The position numbers and the translations under genes were made by a program. 64,000 nucleotides of DNA from positions 19,937 to 83,936 of the forward strand of contig JACESF010000010.1 in assembly GCA_013911975.1 (NCBI GenBank). The letters are read 5' to 3'. The notes beneath the pieces were generated by a model. It was not told the origin of the DNA and did not search any database. It worked only from the letters and a program-made list of their open reading frames with translations. The stretch comes from Hyphomicrobiales bacterium (GTDB taxonomy: Bacteria > Pseudomonadota > Alphaproteobacteria > Rhizobiales > Xanthobacteraceae). Position 1 is the first letter of the stretch, and every line of letters starts with the position of its first letter. This document shows, in pieces, positions 17,626 to 28,695 of the stretch.

Positions 17626-18351
17626 GTGGAATGGAGCGACGAAGGCCTCGTCACCGGCGTGCGCAGGCACGGGGAAACGAGCGCCATCGTCGAGCTTCTG
17701 ACCTTCGCGCGGGGGCGCCACCTCGGCCTCGTGCGCGGCGCCTTCTCCCGGCGCCTCGCGCCCTGGCTCCAGCCGGGCAACACGCTCCACGTCATCTGGC
17801 GGGCGCGCCTCGAAGACCAGCTCGGCACCTTTTCCGTGGAGCCTCTGGCCCTCAGGGCGGAAGGGCTGATGCGGGCGGCCCATGCGGCGTTCGGCGTGAG
17901 CCACATGGCAAGCCTCATCCGCCTGCTGCCGGAGCGCGATCCCCATCCCTCCCTCTACCGGGTGTGCCAGACCATCCTCGACGCCTTCGAGCAGCCGCGC
18001 GATGCGGCGATCCTCATGGCGCGGTTCGAACTGGCGATCCTGTCTGAGCTGGGGTTCGGCCTCGACCTCGAAACCTGCGCGGCCACAGGCGGCCGGGACG
18101 ACCTCGTCTTCGTCTCGCCCCGTAGCGGACGGGCGGTGTCGGCCCAGGCGGGCGCGCCCTATGCGGAGCGGCTCCTGCCACTGCCGAGCTTCCTGCTGGC
18201 CAACCAGATCCGCCCCACGGGGCCGGAGATCGCGGATGCCTTCCGCCTGACGGGCCATTTCCTCTCGCGCCACATCATGGAACCGCGCGGGTTCGCCCTT
18301 TCGGACGCCCGCGCGGCGTTCATCGCATCGGTGGAGCGTCAGGCTCAGTAA
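17626..18351 (+). CDS. recO: DNA repair protein RecO
   Basis: The 241-aa protein helps RecF and RecR load RecA at single-strand gaps. The N-terminal OB-fold shows DEGLVTGVRRHGETSAIVELLT; the helical C-terminal part has PDPHxSLYR-like and RFELAILSELGFGLDLE segments. The four-Cys zinc site of some RecO proteins is not present. The GTG start at 17626 is 7 bases after era. The last 7 bases overlap the convergent Gly/Tyr-rich gene. Confidence 0.93.
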   Translation: MEWSDEGLVTGVRRHGETSAIVELLTFARGRHLGLVRGAFSRRLAPWLQPGNTLHVIWRARLEDQLGTFSVEPLALRAEGLMRAAHAAFGVSHMASLIRLLPERDPHPSLYRVCQTILDAFEQPRDAAILMARFELAILSELGFGLDLETCAATGGRDDLVFVSPRSGRAVSAQAGAPYAERLLPLPSFLLANQIRPTGPEIADAFRLTGHFLSRHIMEPRGFALSDARAAFIASVERQAQ

Positions 18352-18668
18352 TAGCCGCGCCCGTAGCCGTTGCCGTAGCCGGGCCCGCCGCCCCAGCCAT
18401 AGCGCGGGCCGGGACGCGGGCCGGGGCCATAGCCGTAATTGTTGTATCCGCGCGGCGGACCCACCCAGACATTGCGGCAGTTCATGACCTGCACCGGGCC
18501 ACGCCAGATCGGCCGGCACACGCGGCGCCACCGCACGTCCTCGGTGATGTTCGACACGGACCCGCCCGCCGGATTGACAGGCTTCAGCGGGGTCGCATTG
18601 GCGCCGGTGGCCATGGCCGTCAGGCCGAGCGCCGCCGCGCCGCAAAAAGCAAGGACAAGTCGTTTCAT
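18345..18668 (-). CDS. Small secreted Gly/Tyr-rich protein
   Basis: The product is 107 aa: a signal peptide at 1-25 (MKRLVLAFCGAAALGLT, cleavage after ANA), then a short folded-looking part with two Cys (RRVCRPIW, VMNCRNVW). The tail from about 72 is Gly/Tyr/Pro-rich (YGPGPRPGPRYGWGGG). GGAGG sits 7 bases before the ATG. The function is not recognised; such tails often occur in small envelope proteins of Rhizobiales. It converges on recO and overlaps its last 7 bases. Confidence 0.7.
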   Translation of the reverse strand: MKRLVLAFCGAAALGLTAMATGANATPLKPVNPAGGSVSNITEDVRWRRVCRPIWRGPVQVMNCRNVWVGPPRGYNNYGYGPGPRPGPRYGWGGGPGYGNGYGRGYY

Positions 18669-18971
18669 CTCGTCTCCTCCTGGAGAGTCTGAACGGTCGC
18701 GTATCCGCGTCCTATCGAAAGGTGAAACGACCGAATGTCATGGTTGTGTTCCCGAAAAACGTTCGACAAAAATTTCTTCTGCTCAAATCGGTGTTGAGAT
18801 ACTCGTTTTTTGAACATGCGTTCAGCATCGTAAGCGCAAATCAACGGTTCATTCAGCTTCGTGGCGGAGGCGGGGCGGGATAAGGACCAAGCGGTGCCGG
18901 AGGCATGGCGCACCGTGGCGGCGGGCCTCGCCGCCTTGTGCGGGAAGACTCATCGCGCTACTCCGGGAACC
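18669..18971. other. Intergenic region between divergent secreted-protein gene and parC
   Basis: About 300 bases with a clearly AT-richer core around 18700-18860, a likely seat for promoters of the two divergent genes. No exact promoter boxes can be named with confidence. A minus-strand frame of 82 codons here has no family features and was not called. Confidence 0.5.
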
Positions 18972-21209
18972 ATGGCCACCCGCACAAGTCCGCCCGGGGA
19001 TGGCGCCATCGAGCCGGTCGATCTGAAGGCCGCGCTTGAGGAGCGCTATCTCGCTTATGCCCTGTCCACCATCATGCACCGGGCGCTGCCCGACGCGCGC
19101 GATGGGCTGAAACCCGTGCACCGGCGCATCCTGCACGCCATGCGCCAGTTGCGGCTCGACCCCACGCAGGGCTTCAAGAAATGCGCCCGCGTGGTGGGCG
19201 ACGTCATCGGCAAGTTCCACCCCCATGGCGACCAGGCGGTCTATGACGCGCTGGTGCGCCTCGCGCAGGATTTCGCCCAGCGCTACCCGCTGGTGGACGG
19301 GCAGGGCAATTTCGGCAACGTGGACGGCGATAACGCCGCCGCCATGCGCTACACCGAGGCGCGCCTCACCGACATCGCCATGCTCCTGCTGGACGGCCTC
19401 GACGAGGACGCGGTGGACTTCCGGCCCACCTATGACGGCTCCGAGGACGAGCCGAGCGTGCTGCCGGCGGCCTTCCCCAATCTGTTGGCGAACGGCTCCC
19501 AGGGCATCGCCGTGGGCATGGCCACGTCCATCCCGCCCCACAACGCGGCGGAACTGCTGGATGCGGCGCTGCACCTGATCGAGCATCCCGCCGCTCCCGC
19601 GTCCGACCTGCTCCAGTTCGTGCCGGGGCCGGACTTCCCCACCGGCGGCGTGCTGGTGGATGATCCCGTGGGCATCGCGGAAGCCTATGCCACGGGGCGC
19701 GGCTCGTTCCGCGTGCGCGCCCGCTGGCACCGGGAGGAGGGCGGGCGCGGCACCTATCTCGTGGTGGTGACGGAAATCCCCTATGGCGTGCCGAAGTCGC
19801 GCCTCGTGGAGAAGATCGCCGAGCTGCTGACAGACAAGAAGCTGCCGCTGCTCGCCGACGTGCGCGACGAGAGCGCGGAGGACATCCGCCTGGTGCTGGA
19901 GCCCCGTGCCCGCACCGTGGACCCCGAAGTGCTCATGGAGAGCCTGTTCAAGCTCACCGAGCTTGAGGCGCGCGTGCCGCTCAACATGAACGTGCTGGTG
20001 CGCGGGCAGATCCCCAAGGTCCTGTCGCTGGCCGATGCGCTGCGCGAATGGCTCGCCCACCGGCGCGACGTGCTGCTGCGCCGCTCCCGCCATCGGCTCG
20101 CGGAGATCGCGCGGCGGCTGGAGATCCTGGCCGGCTACCTCATCGCCTATCTCAACCTCGACGAGGTGATCCGCATCATCCGCGAGGAGGATGAGCCCAA
20201 GGCGTCGCTGATCGCCACCTTCTCGCTCACGGACACCCAGGCGGAAGCCATCCTCAACATGCGCCTGCGCTCCCTGCGGCGGCTGGAGGAAATGGAGATC
20301 CGCAAGGAGCATGACGCCCTGTCCAAGGAGCAGGACCAGCTCAACAAGCTGGTGGCTTCCGAGGCGGCGCAGTGGCGCACCATCTCCAAGCAGATCCGCG
20401 AGACCCGCAAGGATTACGGGCCCGAGACGGAGCTGGGCCGGCGCCGCACCACCTTCGCCAGCGCGCCCGAGATCCACGAGGATGCCTTCACCGAGGCCCT
20501 GGTGGAGCGCGAGCCCATCACGGTCGTGGTGTCCGCCAAGGGCTGGATCCGCGCGCTGAAGGGCCATGTGCAGGACCTGTCCGGCCTCCAGTTCAAGGCC
20601 GACGACAGCCTCGCCCACGCGTTCTTCGCCGAGACCACCTCGCGCATCATGGTGTTCGCCTCCAACGGCCGCTTCTACGCCCTGGAGGCGTCCAAGCTGC
20701 CCGGCGGGCGCGGCCATGGCGAGCCGCTGCGGCTGATGATCGAGATGGAGCAGGACGCCGAGATCGTCCGCGTCTTCACCCACACGCCCGGCGGCAAGCT
20801 GCTGGTGGCCTCCCGCGAGGGGCGGGGCTTCGTGGTGGCGGAGGAGGATTGCCTCGCCAACACCCGCAAGGGCAAGCAGGTGCTCACCGTGGACGGCACC
20901 GACAAGGCTCACGGGGCGGTGCCCGCCGCGGGCGACACGGTGGCCGTCATCGGCGACAACCGGAAGCTGCTGCTCTTCCCGCTGAACCAGGTGCCGGAAA
21001 TGGCCCGCGGGCGCGGCGTGCGCGTCCAGCGCTATCGCGAGGGCGGCCTCTCGGACATCAAGGTCTTCACCCGCGCCGACGGGCTCACCTGGGAGGACAC
21101 GTCCGGGCGCACCTGGACCGTGACCGATCTGCTGGAGTGGCAGGGCGAGCGCGCCGCCTCCGGCCGCCTGCCTCCCAAGGGCTTCCCGCGCAACAATCGT
21201 TTCCGATAG
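18972..21209 (+). CDS. parC: DNA topoisomerase IV subunit A
   Basis: The 745-aa protein is the DNA-cleaving subunit of topoisomerase IV, which decatenates daughter chromosomes with ParE. The catalytic Tyr127 is in MRYTEARLT. The winged-helix region contains [11 protein letters not shown], and a C-terminal six-bladed beta-propeller covers about 490-740. The start at MATRTSPP is chosen because the frame upstream has no family similarity. In the quinolone-determining region the usual Ser is Gln88 and the usual Glu is Asp92. It is followed after 8 bases by a CLC channel gene. Confidence 0.95.
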   Translation: MATRTSPPGDGAIEPVDLKAALEERYLAYALSTIMHRALPDARDGLKPVHRRILHAMRQLRLDPTQGFKKCARVVGDVIGKFHPHGDQAVYDALVRLAQDFAQRYPLVDGQGNFGNVDGDNAAAMRYTEARLTDIAMLLLDGLDEDAVDFRPTYDGSEDEPSVLPAAFPNLLANGSQGIAVGMATSIPPHNAAELLDAALHLIEHPAAPASDLLQFVPGPDFPTGGVLVDDPVGIAEAYATGRGSFRVRARWHREEGGRGTYLVVVTEIPYGVPKSRLVEKIAELLTDKKLPLLADVRDESAEDIRLVLEPRARTVDPEVLMESLFKLTELEARVPLNMNVLVRGQIPKVLSLADALREWLAHRRDVLLRRSRHRLAEIARRLEILAGYLIAYLNLDEVIRIIREEDEPKASLIATFSLTDTQAEAILNMRLRSLRRLEEMEIRKEHDALSKEQDQLNKLVASEAAQWRTISKQIRETRKDYGPETELGRRRTTFASAPEIHEDAFTEALVEREPITVVVSAKGWIRALKGHVQDLSGLQFKADDSLAHAFFAETTSRIMVFASNGRFYALEASKLPGGRGHGEPLRLMIEMEQDAEIVRVFTHTPGGKLLVASREGRGFVVAEEDCLANTRKGKQVLTVDGTDKAHGAVPAAGDTVAVIGDNRKLLLFPLNQVPEMARGRGVRVQRYREGGLSDIKVFTRADGLTWEDTSGRTWTVTDLLEWQGERAASGRLPPKGFPRNNRFR

Positions 21210-21217
21210 GGGCCTGA

Positions 21218-23005
21218 ATGGACGCGGGGGCGCGGGAGAAGGTCTTTGAAGTCACCGAGCGCGAGGCGGGGGGATCCACCCTCTCCCGCCTCGCGGCCTT
21301 GTCGGTCCGCCGCGAGGTGGTGCTGGTCCTGCTCGCCTGCATCGTGGGTGTGCTGGCAGGATCCGGCGCCACGCTCATGAGCCTCGCGGCGCACTGGCTG
21401 CACGAGCGCCTGTTCGCCACCGGCCCCGGCGGCTTCCTCAGCGCCACGCCGGACCTGACCTCCACCTACATGTATTTCGTCCCGGCCGTGGGCGGGCTGC
21501 TCATCGGCCTCTACACCCTTCTCGTGAAGCGCCTGCGGCGCGGGCCGGTGGTGGACCCCATCGAGGCGAACGCCCTCGAAGGGGGAAAGATGTCGCTGCT
21601 GGACAGCGTCATCCTCTCCAGCCAGACGGTGCTGGGCAACGGCTTCGGCGCCTCCGTGGGCATGGAGGCGGGCTATACCCAATGGGGTTCCGGCATCGCC
21701 TCCGCCATCGGCCAGAAGCTGGACCTGCGGCGCAGCGACCTGCGGGTTCTGGTGGGGTGCGGAGCGGCGGGCGGCATCGCGGCGGCCTTCCATGCGCCCA
21801 TCGCCGGCGCCTTCTATGCGTTCGAGCTGATCATCGGCGTCTATGCCATTCCCCACGTGGCCCCGGTCATGGCCGCGGCGCTGCTGGGTTATCTGTCGGC
21901 CCAGATGCTCGGGGTCGTCGGCACGCCAATCATCATCCCCCACGTGCCGGACGTGGTCCCCTCGGACTATCTCCTCTATTTGCTGCTCGGGCTGGTGGGC
22001 GCCGCCTTCGCCATCGGCATCATGCGGCTGATGACGCTCATCGAGCAGGGTTTCTCCCGCAGTGGCCTGCCCGCGCCGCTGCGCCCCGTGGCGGGTGGGC
22101 TCGCGGTGGGGGCGCTGGCGCTGGTGTCGCCCCAGGTGCTGGCCAGCGGCGAAGCCGCCATCCATATCCAGGTGGGCTCCGCCATTACGCTGTCGGTTGC
22201 CGGCATCCTCGCGTTGAAGATCCTCGCCGCCGCCTGCTCGCTGGGCTCCGGCTTCCGCGGCGGCCTGTTCTCGGCAGCGCTGTTCCTCGGCTCCATGATG
22301 GGCAAGCTGTTCGCCGGTGCGGTGCTGGTCCTGGCGCCGTTCATCCCTATCGATCCCGTGGTCGCCTCGGTGGTCGGCATGGCCGCGCTGGCGGTGGGCA
22401 TCGTGGGTGGCCCGGCCACCATGACCTTCCTGGTGCTGGAGGCGACCAGCAATCTTGAAATCGCCGGCCTCGTGCTGGTGGCGGCCATCGCCTGCTCGCT
22501 CACCGTGCGCCTCGGCTTCGGCTATTCCTTCTCCACCTGGCGCATGCATCTGCGCGGCGAGAGCATCCGGGGCGCCCATGACGTGGGAATCCTGCGGGAG
22601 CTGAACGTACAGCGCCTGATGCGGGCGGACCCGCCGGTCTTCCCGGCGGACGGCCCGGTGGGCGACCTGCGGGCGCGCTTCGCCGACGGGGGCGCGCGGG
22701 TCGTGCTCCTGGTGGATGGGGCAGGGGCCTATGCGGGCCTCGTCCGGCTGCTGATGACCTACGGCGTTGACGGGTCGGTTCCCGCCGCGCACATCGCCAT
22801 CTGCGCCGACCGCAGCCTTACGCCTGACATCAATATCCAGGACGCCCTGCGCCGTTTCGAGGGGGCGGGGACGCCGATCCTCGCCGTGGTGGACGCGGGC
22901 GGCAAGCCGGTGGGCCTGCTGGACGAGGCGGACGCGCTCCACGCCTATGCCCAGGCGCTGGAGATGCAGCGCCGCTCCCTGGCGGGCGAGGATCCGGGGT
23001 CCTGA
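21218..23005 (+). CDS. CLC-family chloride channel/antiporter with CBS domains
   Basis: The 595-aa membrane protein has about 10-12 helices (35-450) and a cytoplasmic tail with a CBS-domain pair (about 470-580). The anion-filter motifs are divergent: the GSGIP position reads EGGKMS, the GREGP position reads GMEAG (keeping the gating Glu), and the third loop reads GSGFRGGLF instead of G-x-F-x-P. It is thus a CLC relative whose selectivity may differ. It closely follows parC, and converges on marC with 6 bases between the two stops. Confidence 0.85.
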   Translation: MDAGAREKVFEVTEREAGGSTLSRLAALSVRREVVLVLLACIVGVLAGSGATLMSLAAHWLHERLFATGPGGFLSATPDLTSTYMYFVPAVGGLLIGLYTLLVKRLRRGPVVDPIEANALEGGKMSLLDSVILSSQTVLGNGFGASVGMEAGYTQWGSGIASAIGQKLDLRRSDLRVLVGCGAAGGIAAAFHAPIAGAFYAFELIIGVYAIPHVAPVMAAALLGYLSAQMLGVVGTPIIIPHVPDVVPSDYLLYLLLGLVGAAFAIGIMRLMTLIEQGFSRSGLPAPLRPVAGGLAVGALALVSPQVLASGEAAIHIQVGSAITLSVAGILALKILAAACSLGSGFRGGLFSAALFLGSMMGKLFAGAVLVLAPFIPIDPVVASVVGMAALAVGIVGGPATMTFLVLEATSNLEIAGLVLVAAIACSLTVRLGFGYSFSTWRMHLRGESIRGAHDVGILRELNVQRLMRADPPVFPADGPVGDLRARFADGGARVVLLVDGAGAYAGLVRLLMTYGVDGSVPAAHIAICADRSLTPDINIQDALRRFEGAGTPILAVVDAGGKPVGLLDEADALHAYAQALEMQRRSLAGEDPGS

Positions 23006-23011
23006 TCCCGC

Positions 23012-23680
23012 TCAGCCGGTGGTGGGCAGGCTCGCGATGAGCGAGGAGATGCCGATCCACATGATTTGCATGCCGATGCACAGCAGGATGAAGGCGAACA
23101 GCCGCACCAGGATGTTGGTGCCGTTCGGGCCGAGCACCCGCTCGATGTCGCCGGCATAGCGATAGGCCAGGTAGATGGTGGCGGACACCGCCGCGAGGCC
23201 GAGCACAGCCGCCACGATGGCCGCCGCCATCATGGCCCCGCTCTCCGTGTGGAGGTTCGCCTGCGCCCCCAGGGCGACGCTGGTAGCGATGGAGCCGGGG
23301 CCGGTGGTGAGCGGCATGGTGATGGGATAGAAGGCCTGCCCCTCGATCTGCGCCACGTCGATGACCCGCGCCGCCGTGCGCTCCGGGGTGGGATTGCCCT
23401 GGTGGAGGAGCTGCCAGCCGACGAACGTCACCACGAGCCCGCCCGCCACCCGCAGCACCGGGAGGCTGATGCCGAAGAAGGTGAGCACATGGGAGCCGAT
23501 GACCATGGAGCCAAGCAGCAGCACGAAGCCGTAGATGGCCACCTTGCGCGCCATGCGCGCCCGCGTCTCGGGCGGAACGTCCCGCGTGAGCTGGTAGAAG
23601 ATGGGCGCGCCGCCGAGCGGATTGACGACCGGGAAGAGGGCGGCGAACACGGCGAGGAACACGTTGAACGCCTGGATCAT
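23012..23680 (-). CDS. MarC-family integral membrane protein (UPF0056)
   Basis: The 222-aa protein has six predicted helices and the family signatures [17 protein letters not shown] near the N-terminus and [14 protein letters not shown] in the middle. The family was once linked to multiple antibiotic resistance, but its function is unsettled. Its ATG overlaps the stop of bpt (ATGA), so the two are translationally coupled. Confidence 0.92.
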   Translation of the reverse strand: MIQAFNVFLAVFAALFPVVNPLGGAPIFYQLTRDVPPETRARMARKVAIYGFVLLLGSMVIGSHVLTFFGISLPVLRVAGGLVVTFVGWQLLHQGNPTPERTAARVIDVAQIEGQAFYPITMPLTTGPGSIATSVALGAQANLHTESGAMMAAAIVAAVLGLAAVSATIYLAYRYAGDIERVLGPNGTNILVRLFAFILLCIGMQIMWIGISSLIASLPTTG

Positions 23681-24450
23681 TCCTGCGACTTCGCCTTCGT
23701 GGTTTCGTCCGCCCGCTCCCAGCCCACCGGCGTCAGCCGCTCCTGGGGCAGGAAGCGCCGCTTATAGTCCATCTTCCGGGAGCCCTGCACCCAATATCCC
23801 AGATAGACGTAAGGCAGGCCCATCTCCTTGGCCCGGCTGATGTGGTCGAGGATGAGGAAGGTGCCCAGCGACCGCTCGGGAAGGTTGGGGTTGTAGAAGG
23901 AATAGACCATGGACAGGCCGTCCGCGAGGATGTCCGTCAGCGCCACCGCGAACAGGTCGCCCACCGTGCGCCCGGTGATGCGGGTGTCCGGGCCGCGCCG
24001 CCGATACTCGACGAGGCGCGTCTCCACATGGGTGTCCTCCACCATCATGGCGTAGTCGAGCACGCTCATGTCCGCCATGCCGCCGGAGCCGTGGCGGGCG
24101 TTCACATAGGCGCGGAACAGCGAATACTGCTCGGAGGTGGGGGCGGCGGGGCGCAGCGTGCCCGCGAGGTCGTCGTTTTCGGCGAGGACGCGGCGGAAGC
24201 TGCGGGACAGGTCGAATTCATCGACGCAGATGCGCACCGACACGCAGGCCCGGCACCCTTCGCAGGCCGGGCGATAGGCGATGGACTGGCTGCGCCGGAA
24301 GCCGCCCTGGGTCAGGACGTCATTGAGGGATGCGGCCCGGTCCCCGACGAGGTGGGTGAACACCTTTCGCTCCTCGCGGCCCGGCAGATAGGGGCACGGC
24401 GAAGGAGCCGTCAGGTAGAATTGCGGCGTGTCGCGCGAATGCTCGGTCAC
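23677..24450 (-). CDS. bpt: Aspartate/glutamate leucyltransferase (Bpt, N-end rule)
   Basis: The 257-aa protein belongs to the Ate1/Bpt family that adds Leu from Leu-tRNA to N-terminal Asp or Glu, marking proteins for ClpS/ClpAP degradation. Motifs are the N-terminal [17 protein letters not shown], the Cys-rich [13 protein letters not shown], and C-terminal [17 protein letters not shown]. The start is GTG (24450). It is often annotated as arginyltransferase; bacterial members of this branch are leucyltransferases. It overlaps marC. Confidence 0.93.
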   Translation of the reverse strand: MTEHSRDTPQFYLTAPSPCPYLPGREERKVFTHLVGDRAASLNDVLTQGGFRRSQSIAYRPACEGCRACVSVRICVDEFDLSRSFRRVLAENDDLAGTLRPAAPTSEQYSLFRAYVNARHGSGGMADMSVLDYAMMVEDTHVETRLVEYRRRGPDTRITGRTVGDLFAVALTDILADGLSMVYSFYNPNLPERSLGTFLILDHISRAKEMGLPYVYLGYWVQGSRKMDYKRRFLPQERLTPVGWERADETTKAKSQE

Positions 24451-24542
24451 GGCACAGGGACCCCGGAGCCTCTCCTGAGGAACAATGCGACAGCATCGCT
24501 CCCCAGGGCGAGACGGTCAAAGGTTTCCGTCGATCTTCGACA

Positions 24543-25079
24543 TCAAAACCGGCGGCGGAGGCTGTCCGCGCGCGCCTCGGTGTTCACGATCACCGTGCCC
24601 ACGAGGAAGTCGTGCAACTGGCGGCGGCGGCCGTTGAACAGCGCCACCAGGAGAATCAGCGGTGTGCAGACGCTCACCGAGATCCAATAGGCGATCGCAT
24701 GCACCGCCCCCAGCAGGGAATAGGCGGGCGCGCCGTACCAGGTGCGCATCTCGATATCCATGGCCCGCATGCCCAGCGTGGCGGAAGCGGGGGAGCCGAG
24801 GGTCACGGCGTTGTACCAGATGGCCCAGATGGCGAAGGCCGGGCCGAGCACGGGGAACAGCATCCAGCCGAGGCTGAGCGTGACGATGCCGAACACGAAG
24901 ATGAAGATCGCCAGCAGCACGATGGGTGCGATGATGATGACCGCATCAATGGCGAAGGCCAGGAGACGCCGTCCGAGAACACCTTCGAAATATTCAGGCT
25001 GGACGGCCGGGTCGTAGGCGTGGGGGCGGTCGGGGGAAATGCTTCCGAAACCGCGATCCTCCGGGGACGTGTAGCTCAT
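24543..25079 (-). CDS. RDD-family membrane protein
   Basis: The 178-aa protein has a hydrophilic N-terminus (about 1-30), then the Arg/Asp/Asp-type opening (GRRLLAFAIDAVII) and three to four membrane helices. The second signature (LGMRAMDIEM) lies between helices. RDD proteins are poorly characterised; some act in Na+/H+ exchange. The start at MSYTSPEDRG is chosen for the AAGGA 4 bases upstream. It lies between the threonine ammonia-lyase and bpt on the same strand. Confidence 0.88.
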   Translation of the reverse strand: MSYTSPEDRGFGSISPDRPHAYDPAVQPEYFEGVLGRRLLAFAIDAVIIIAPIVLLAIFIFVFGIVTLSLGWMLFPVLGPAFAIWAIWYNAVTLGSPASATLGMRAMDIEMRTWYGAPAYSLLGAVHAIAYWISVSVCTPLILLVALFNGRRRQLHDFLVGTVIVNTEARADSLRRRF

Positions 25080-25143
25080 GTCCTTCTCAACTCCTCCTCG
25101 GTCCCAATGTGGGGACCGAGTGAGGCGTGGGCAAGGCAGCTTG

Positions 25144-26388
25144 CTACCAGTCGGCGCCGCCGGCCCCCAGGCGCTGAACGGGCAGGCCCTCCGCTGCGAG
25201 CGCGGTCTCGATGGCCTGCGCATGGGCCTGGTCGCGGGTCTCCACCGTCAGGTCGAGCCGCGTGCCCTTGGCGGGAACGTCGAGGAAGGTGCGGCGGTGA
25301 TGCACCTCCAGGATGTTGGCGCCGAGCTTGCCCAGCAGGGTGGAGATGCGCCCGAGCATGCCGGGCCGGTCCAGGATGGTGAGGCGGAACGACACGATGC
25401 GGTGGTCGCGCTCCAGTTCGCGCATCATGATTCCCGCGAGAACGCGGGGGTCGATGTTGCCGCCGCACAGGACGAGGCCCACCGTCTTGCCCTGGAAGCG
25501 TTCTGGCTCGGTAAGCAGGGCGGCGAGGCCGGCGGCGCCCGCGCCTTCCGCCACCGTCTTCTGGAGCGTGAGGAAGGCGTTCACCGCCCGCTCCAGGGTG
25601 CTCTCCTCCACCAGCAGGATGTCCGGCACGAGCCGCGCGACGATCTCGGAGGTGAGGCGACCCACATTGCGCACCGCGATGCCCTCGGCGAGGGTCGGTC
25701 CGCCCGAGGGGCGCTCGGTGCCGTCCAGCATGGATTTCATGGCCGGGTAAAGCCCGGCCTCCACGCCCACCACCTCGGTCTGGGGCGCGCGGCCCTTTAC
25801 CGCGACGGCGATGCCGGAGATCAGCCCTCCGCCGCCCACGGGCACCAGGATGGAATCGAAGGCCGGGCCGTCCTCCAGCATTTCGAGGCCGATGCTGCCC
25901 TGGCCCGCGATCACGTACGGGTCGTCATAAGGATGCACGAACACCCGCTGCTCGGCCTCGGCGAGGCGGCGCGCCTCCAGTTCGGCGTCGGAGACCGTCT
26001 CCCCATAGAGCACGACCCGCGCGCCGAACGCCTCGGTGGCGAGCACCTTCACCTGCGGCGTGGTCTCCGGCATGACGATGGTGGTGGAGATGCCGAGCCG
26101 CGTGCCGTGATAGGCCACCGCCTGGGCATGGTTGCCGGCGGACATGGCGATGACGCCGCGCCGCGCCTCGTCGGCGGAGAGGTGGGAGAGCTTCGCCACC
26201 GCGCCCCGCTCCTTGAAGGAGGAGGTGAGCTGGAAATTCTCGTACTTCACCCACACGTCCGCGCCGGTGAGCGCGGAGAGCCGGGGGGAGCGCAGGGTGG
26301 GCGTGCGCAGCACCGCCGCCTCGACCACGGGCCGCGCGGCCTCCACGTCGGCCAGCGTCACGGGCAGGGGCAGGTCCGGGCGGTTCAT
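25144..26388 (-). CDS. Threonine ammonia-lyase (PLP-dependent, single ACT domain)
   Basis: The 414-aa protein converts L-threonine to 2-oxobutyrate and ammonia. The PLP Lys59 is in SSFKERGA, the phosphate-binding loop is PVGGGGLISG, and an ACT domain occupies about 335-405. One ACT domain and about 410 aa match the catabolic TdcB-like or short IlvA type, not the 500-aa two-ACT form. It starts 3 bases after hemB, so the two are co-transcribed. Confidence 0.93.
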   Translation of the reverse strand: MNRPDLPLPVTLADVEAARPVVEAAVLRTPTLRSPRLSALTGADVWVKYENFQLTSSFKERGAVAKLSHLSADEARRGVIAMSAGNHAQAVAYHGTRLGISTTIVMPETTPQVKVLATEAFGARVVLYGETVSDAELEARRLAEAEQRVFVHPYDDPYVIAGQGSIGLEMLEDGPAFDSILVPVGGGGLISGIAVAVKGRAPQTEVVGVEAGLYPAMKSMLDGTERPSGGPTLAEGIAVRNVGRLTSEIVARLVPDILLVEESTLERAVNAFLTLQKTVAEGAGAAGLAALLTEPERFQGKTVGLVLCGGNIDPRVLAGIMMRELERDHRIVSFRLTILDRPGMLGRISTLLGKLGANILEVHHRRTFLDVPAKGTRLDLTVETRDQAHAQAIETALAAEGLPVQRLGAGGADW

Positions 26389-26391
26389 GGC

Positions 26392-27480
<1,089 letters not shown>

Positions 27481-27600
27481 TTATAGACCCTCCCAATTGG
27501 GGAGGCGAGGGCATTCCCCGGCGGCCCGGGACGTTGACGCTGGATGGCCACGCGTCTAACCCTGCCCCCGTCTGAATGAGAAGAAGCCTGAGGAGCACCC

Positions 27601-28689
27601 GTGAGCAGCGAGGCCGAGGTCCTGTTCGAGCGCCGGGGCGAGGCCGGCATCATCATCCTCAACCGGCCCAAGGCGCTCAACGCCCTGAGCCACCACATGG
27701 TGCAGCTCATCCATCCCAAGCTCCTGGAATGGGCGGACGATCCGCAGGTGACGCGGGTGGTGCTGAAGGCGGCCGGCGAGCGCGCGTTCTGCGCGGGCGG
27801 CGACATCCGGGCCATCTACGATCTCGGTCGCGCGGGCCGGGCGGACGAGGCGCTGGCCTTCTGGCGCGAGGAATATCTGCTCAACCACTATATCGGCACC
27901 TATCCCAAGCCCTATGTCTCGCTCATCGACGGCATCTGCATGGGCGGCGGGTTCGGGCTCTCGGCCCACGGCGCCTACCGGGTGGCGGGCGACCGCTACC
28001 TGTTCGCCATGCCGGAAGTGAATATCGGCCTGTTTCCTGATGTGGGCGGCACCTATGTGCTGCCGCGCCTGCCCGGCGCGCGGGGCGTCTATCTCGCGCT
28101 CACCGGCGCGCGCATCAAGGCGGCCGATGCCCGGGCTGTGGGGCTCGTCACCCATGTGGTTCCCTCCGCCCGCATCGCCGAGCTGGAGGCCGCGCTCGCG
28201 GCCGGCGGCCCGATGGACGCGACCCTGGATGCGTTCGCCGCCGCGCCCGAGCCGGCGCCGCTCAATGCCCATGGCGACCTGATCGCCGATGCGTTCGGCC
28301 GGCCCGACATCGACGCCATCCTCGCCCGCCTCGACGAGATTGCAGGCGCGGGCGGCGAGGCGGCGGATTTCGCCCGCAAGTCCGCCGATGCCATGCGCGC
28401 CGCGTGTCCGACGAGCCTCGCCATCACCATGGAGCAGATGCGCCGGGGACCGTCGCTGAGCCTGGGCGGCGCGCTCGCCACCGAGTTCCGCGTGGTGAAC
28501 CGCGTGGCGCGGGGACACGATTTCTACGAGGGCGTGCGCGCCATCATCGTGGACAAGGACAATGCGCCCCGCTGGGAGCCCGCGCGCCTCGCGGACGTGG
28601 ACCCGGAGGCGATCCGCGCGCATTTCGCCCCTATTCCGGACGACCTTCCCCTTTCGGACGACCTTCCCCTGGCAACGGAGCTGACCTGA
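27601..28689 (+). CDS. 3-Hydroxyisobutyryl-CoA hydrolase-like (enoyl-CoA hydratase family)
   Basis: The 362-aa crotonase-fold protein has FCAGGDIRAIYD (oxyanion hole) and MPEVNIGLFPDVGGTYVLPRL, the long form typical of HIBYL-CoA hydrolases in valine breakdown. Length (about 350-380) also fits. The start is GTG, with GAGGAG 5 bases upstream. The C-terminus contains a small duplication, DDLPLSDDLPL, encoded by a near-perfect 18-base direct repeat at about 28638-28672. The gene is followed after 6 bases by a four-helix membrane protein. Confidence 0.87.
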   Translation: MSSEAEVLFERRGEAGIIILNRPKALNALSHHMVQLIHPKLLEWADDPQVTRVVLKAAGERAFCAGGDIRAIYDLGRAGRADEALAFWREEYLLNHYIGTYPKPYVSLIDGICMGGGFGLSAHGAYRVAGDRYLFAMPEVNIGLFPDVGGTYVLPRLPGARGVYLALTGARIKAADARAVGLVTHVVPSARIAELEAALAAGGPMDATLDAFAAAPEPAPLNAHGDLIADAFGRPDIDAILARLDEIAGAGGEAADFARKSADAMRAACPTSLAITMEQMRRGPSLSLGGALATEFRVVNRVARGHDFYEGVRAIIVDKDNAPRWEPARLADVDPEAIRAHFAPIPDDLPLSDDLPLATELT

Positions 28690-28695
28690 CCCCGG

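Noticed and set aside
18665..18913. 82-codon minus-strand frame in the spacer before parC
   Set aside because: It lies in AT-rich promoter-like DNA and overlaps the start region of the Gly/Tyr-rich gene; no recognisable features.
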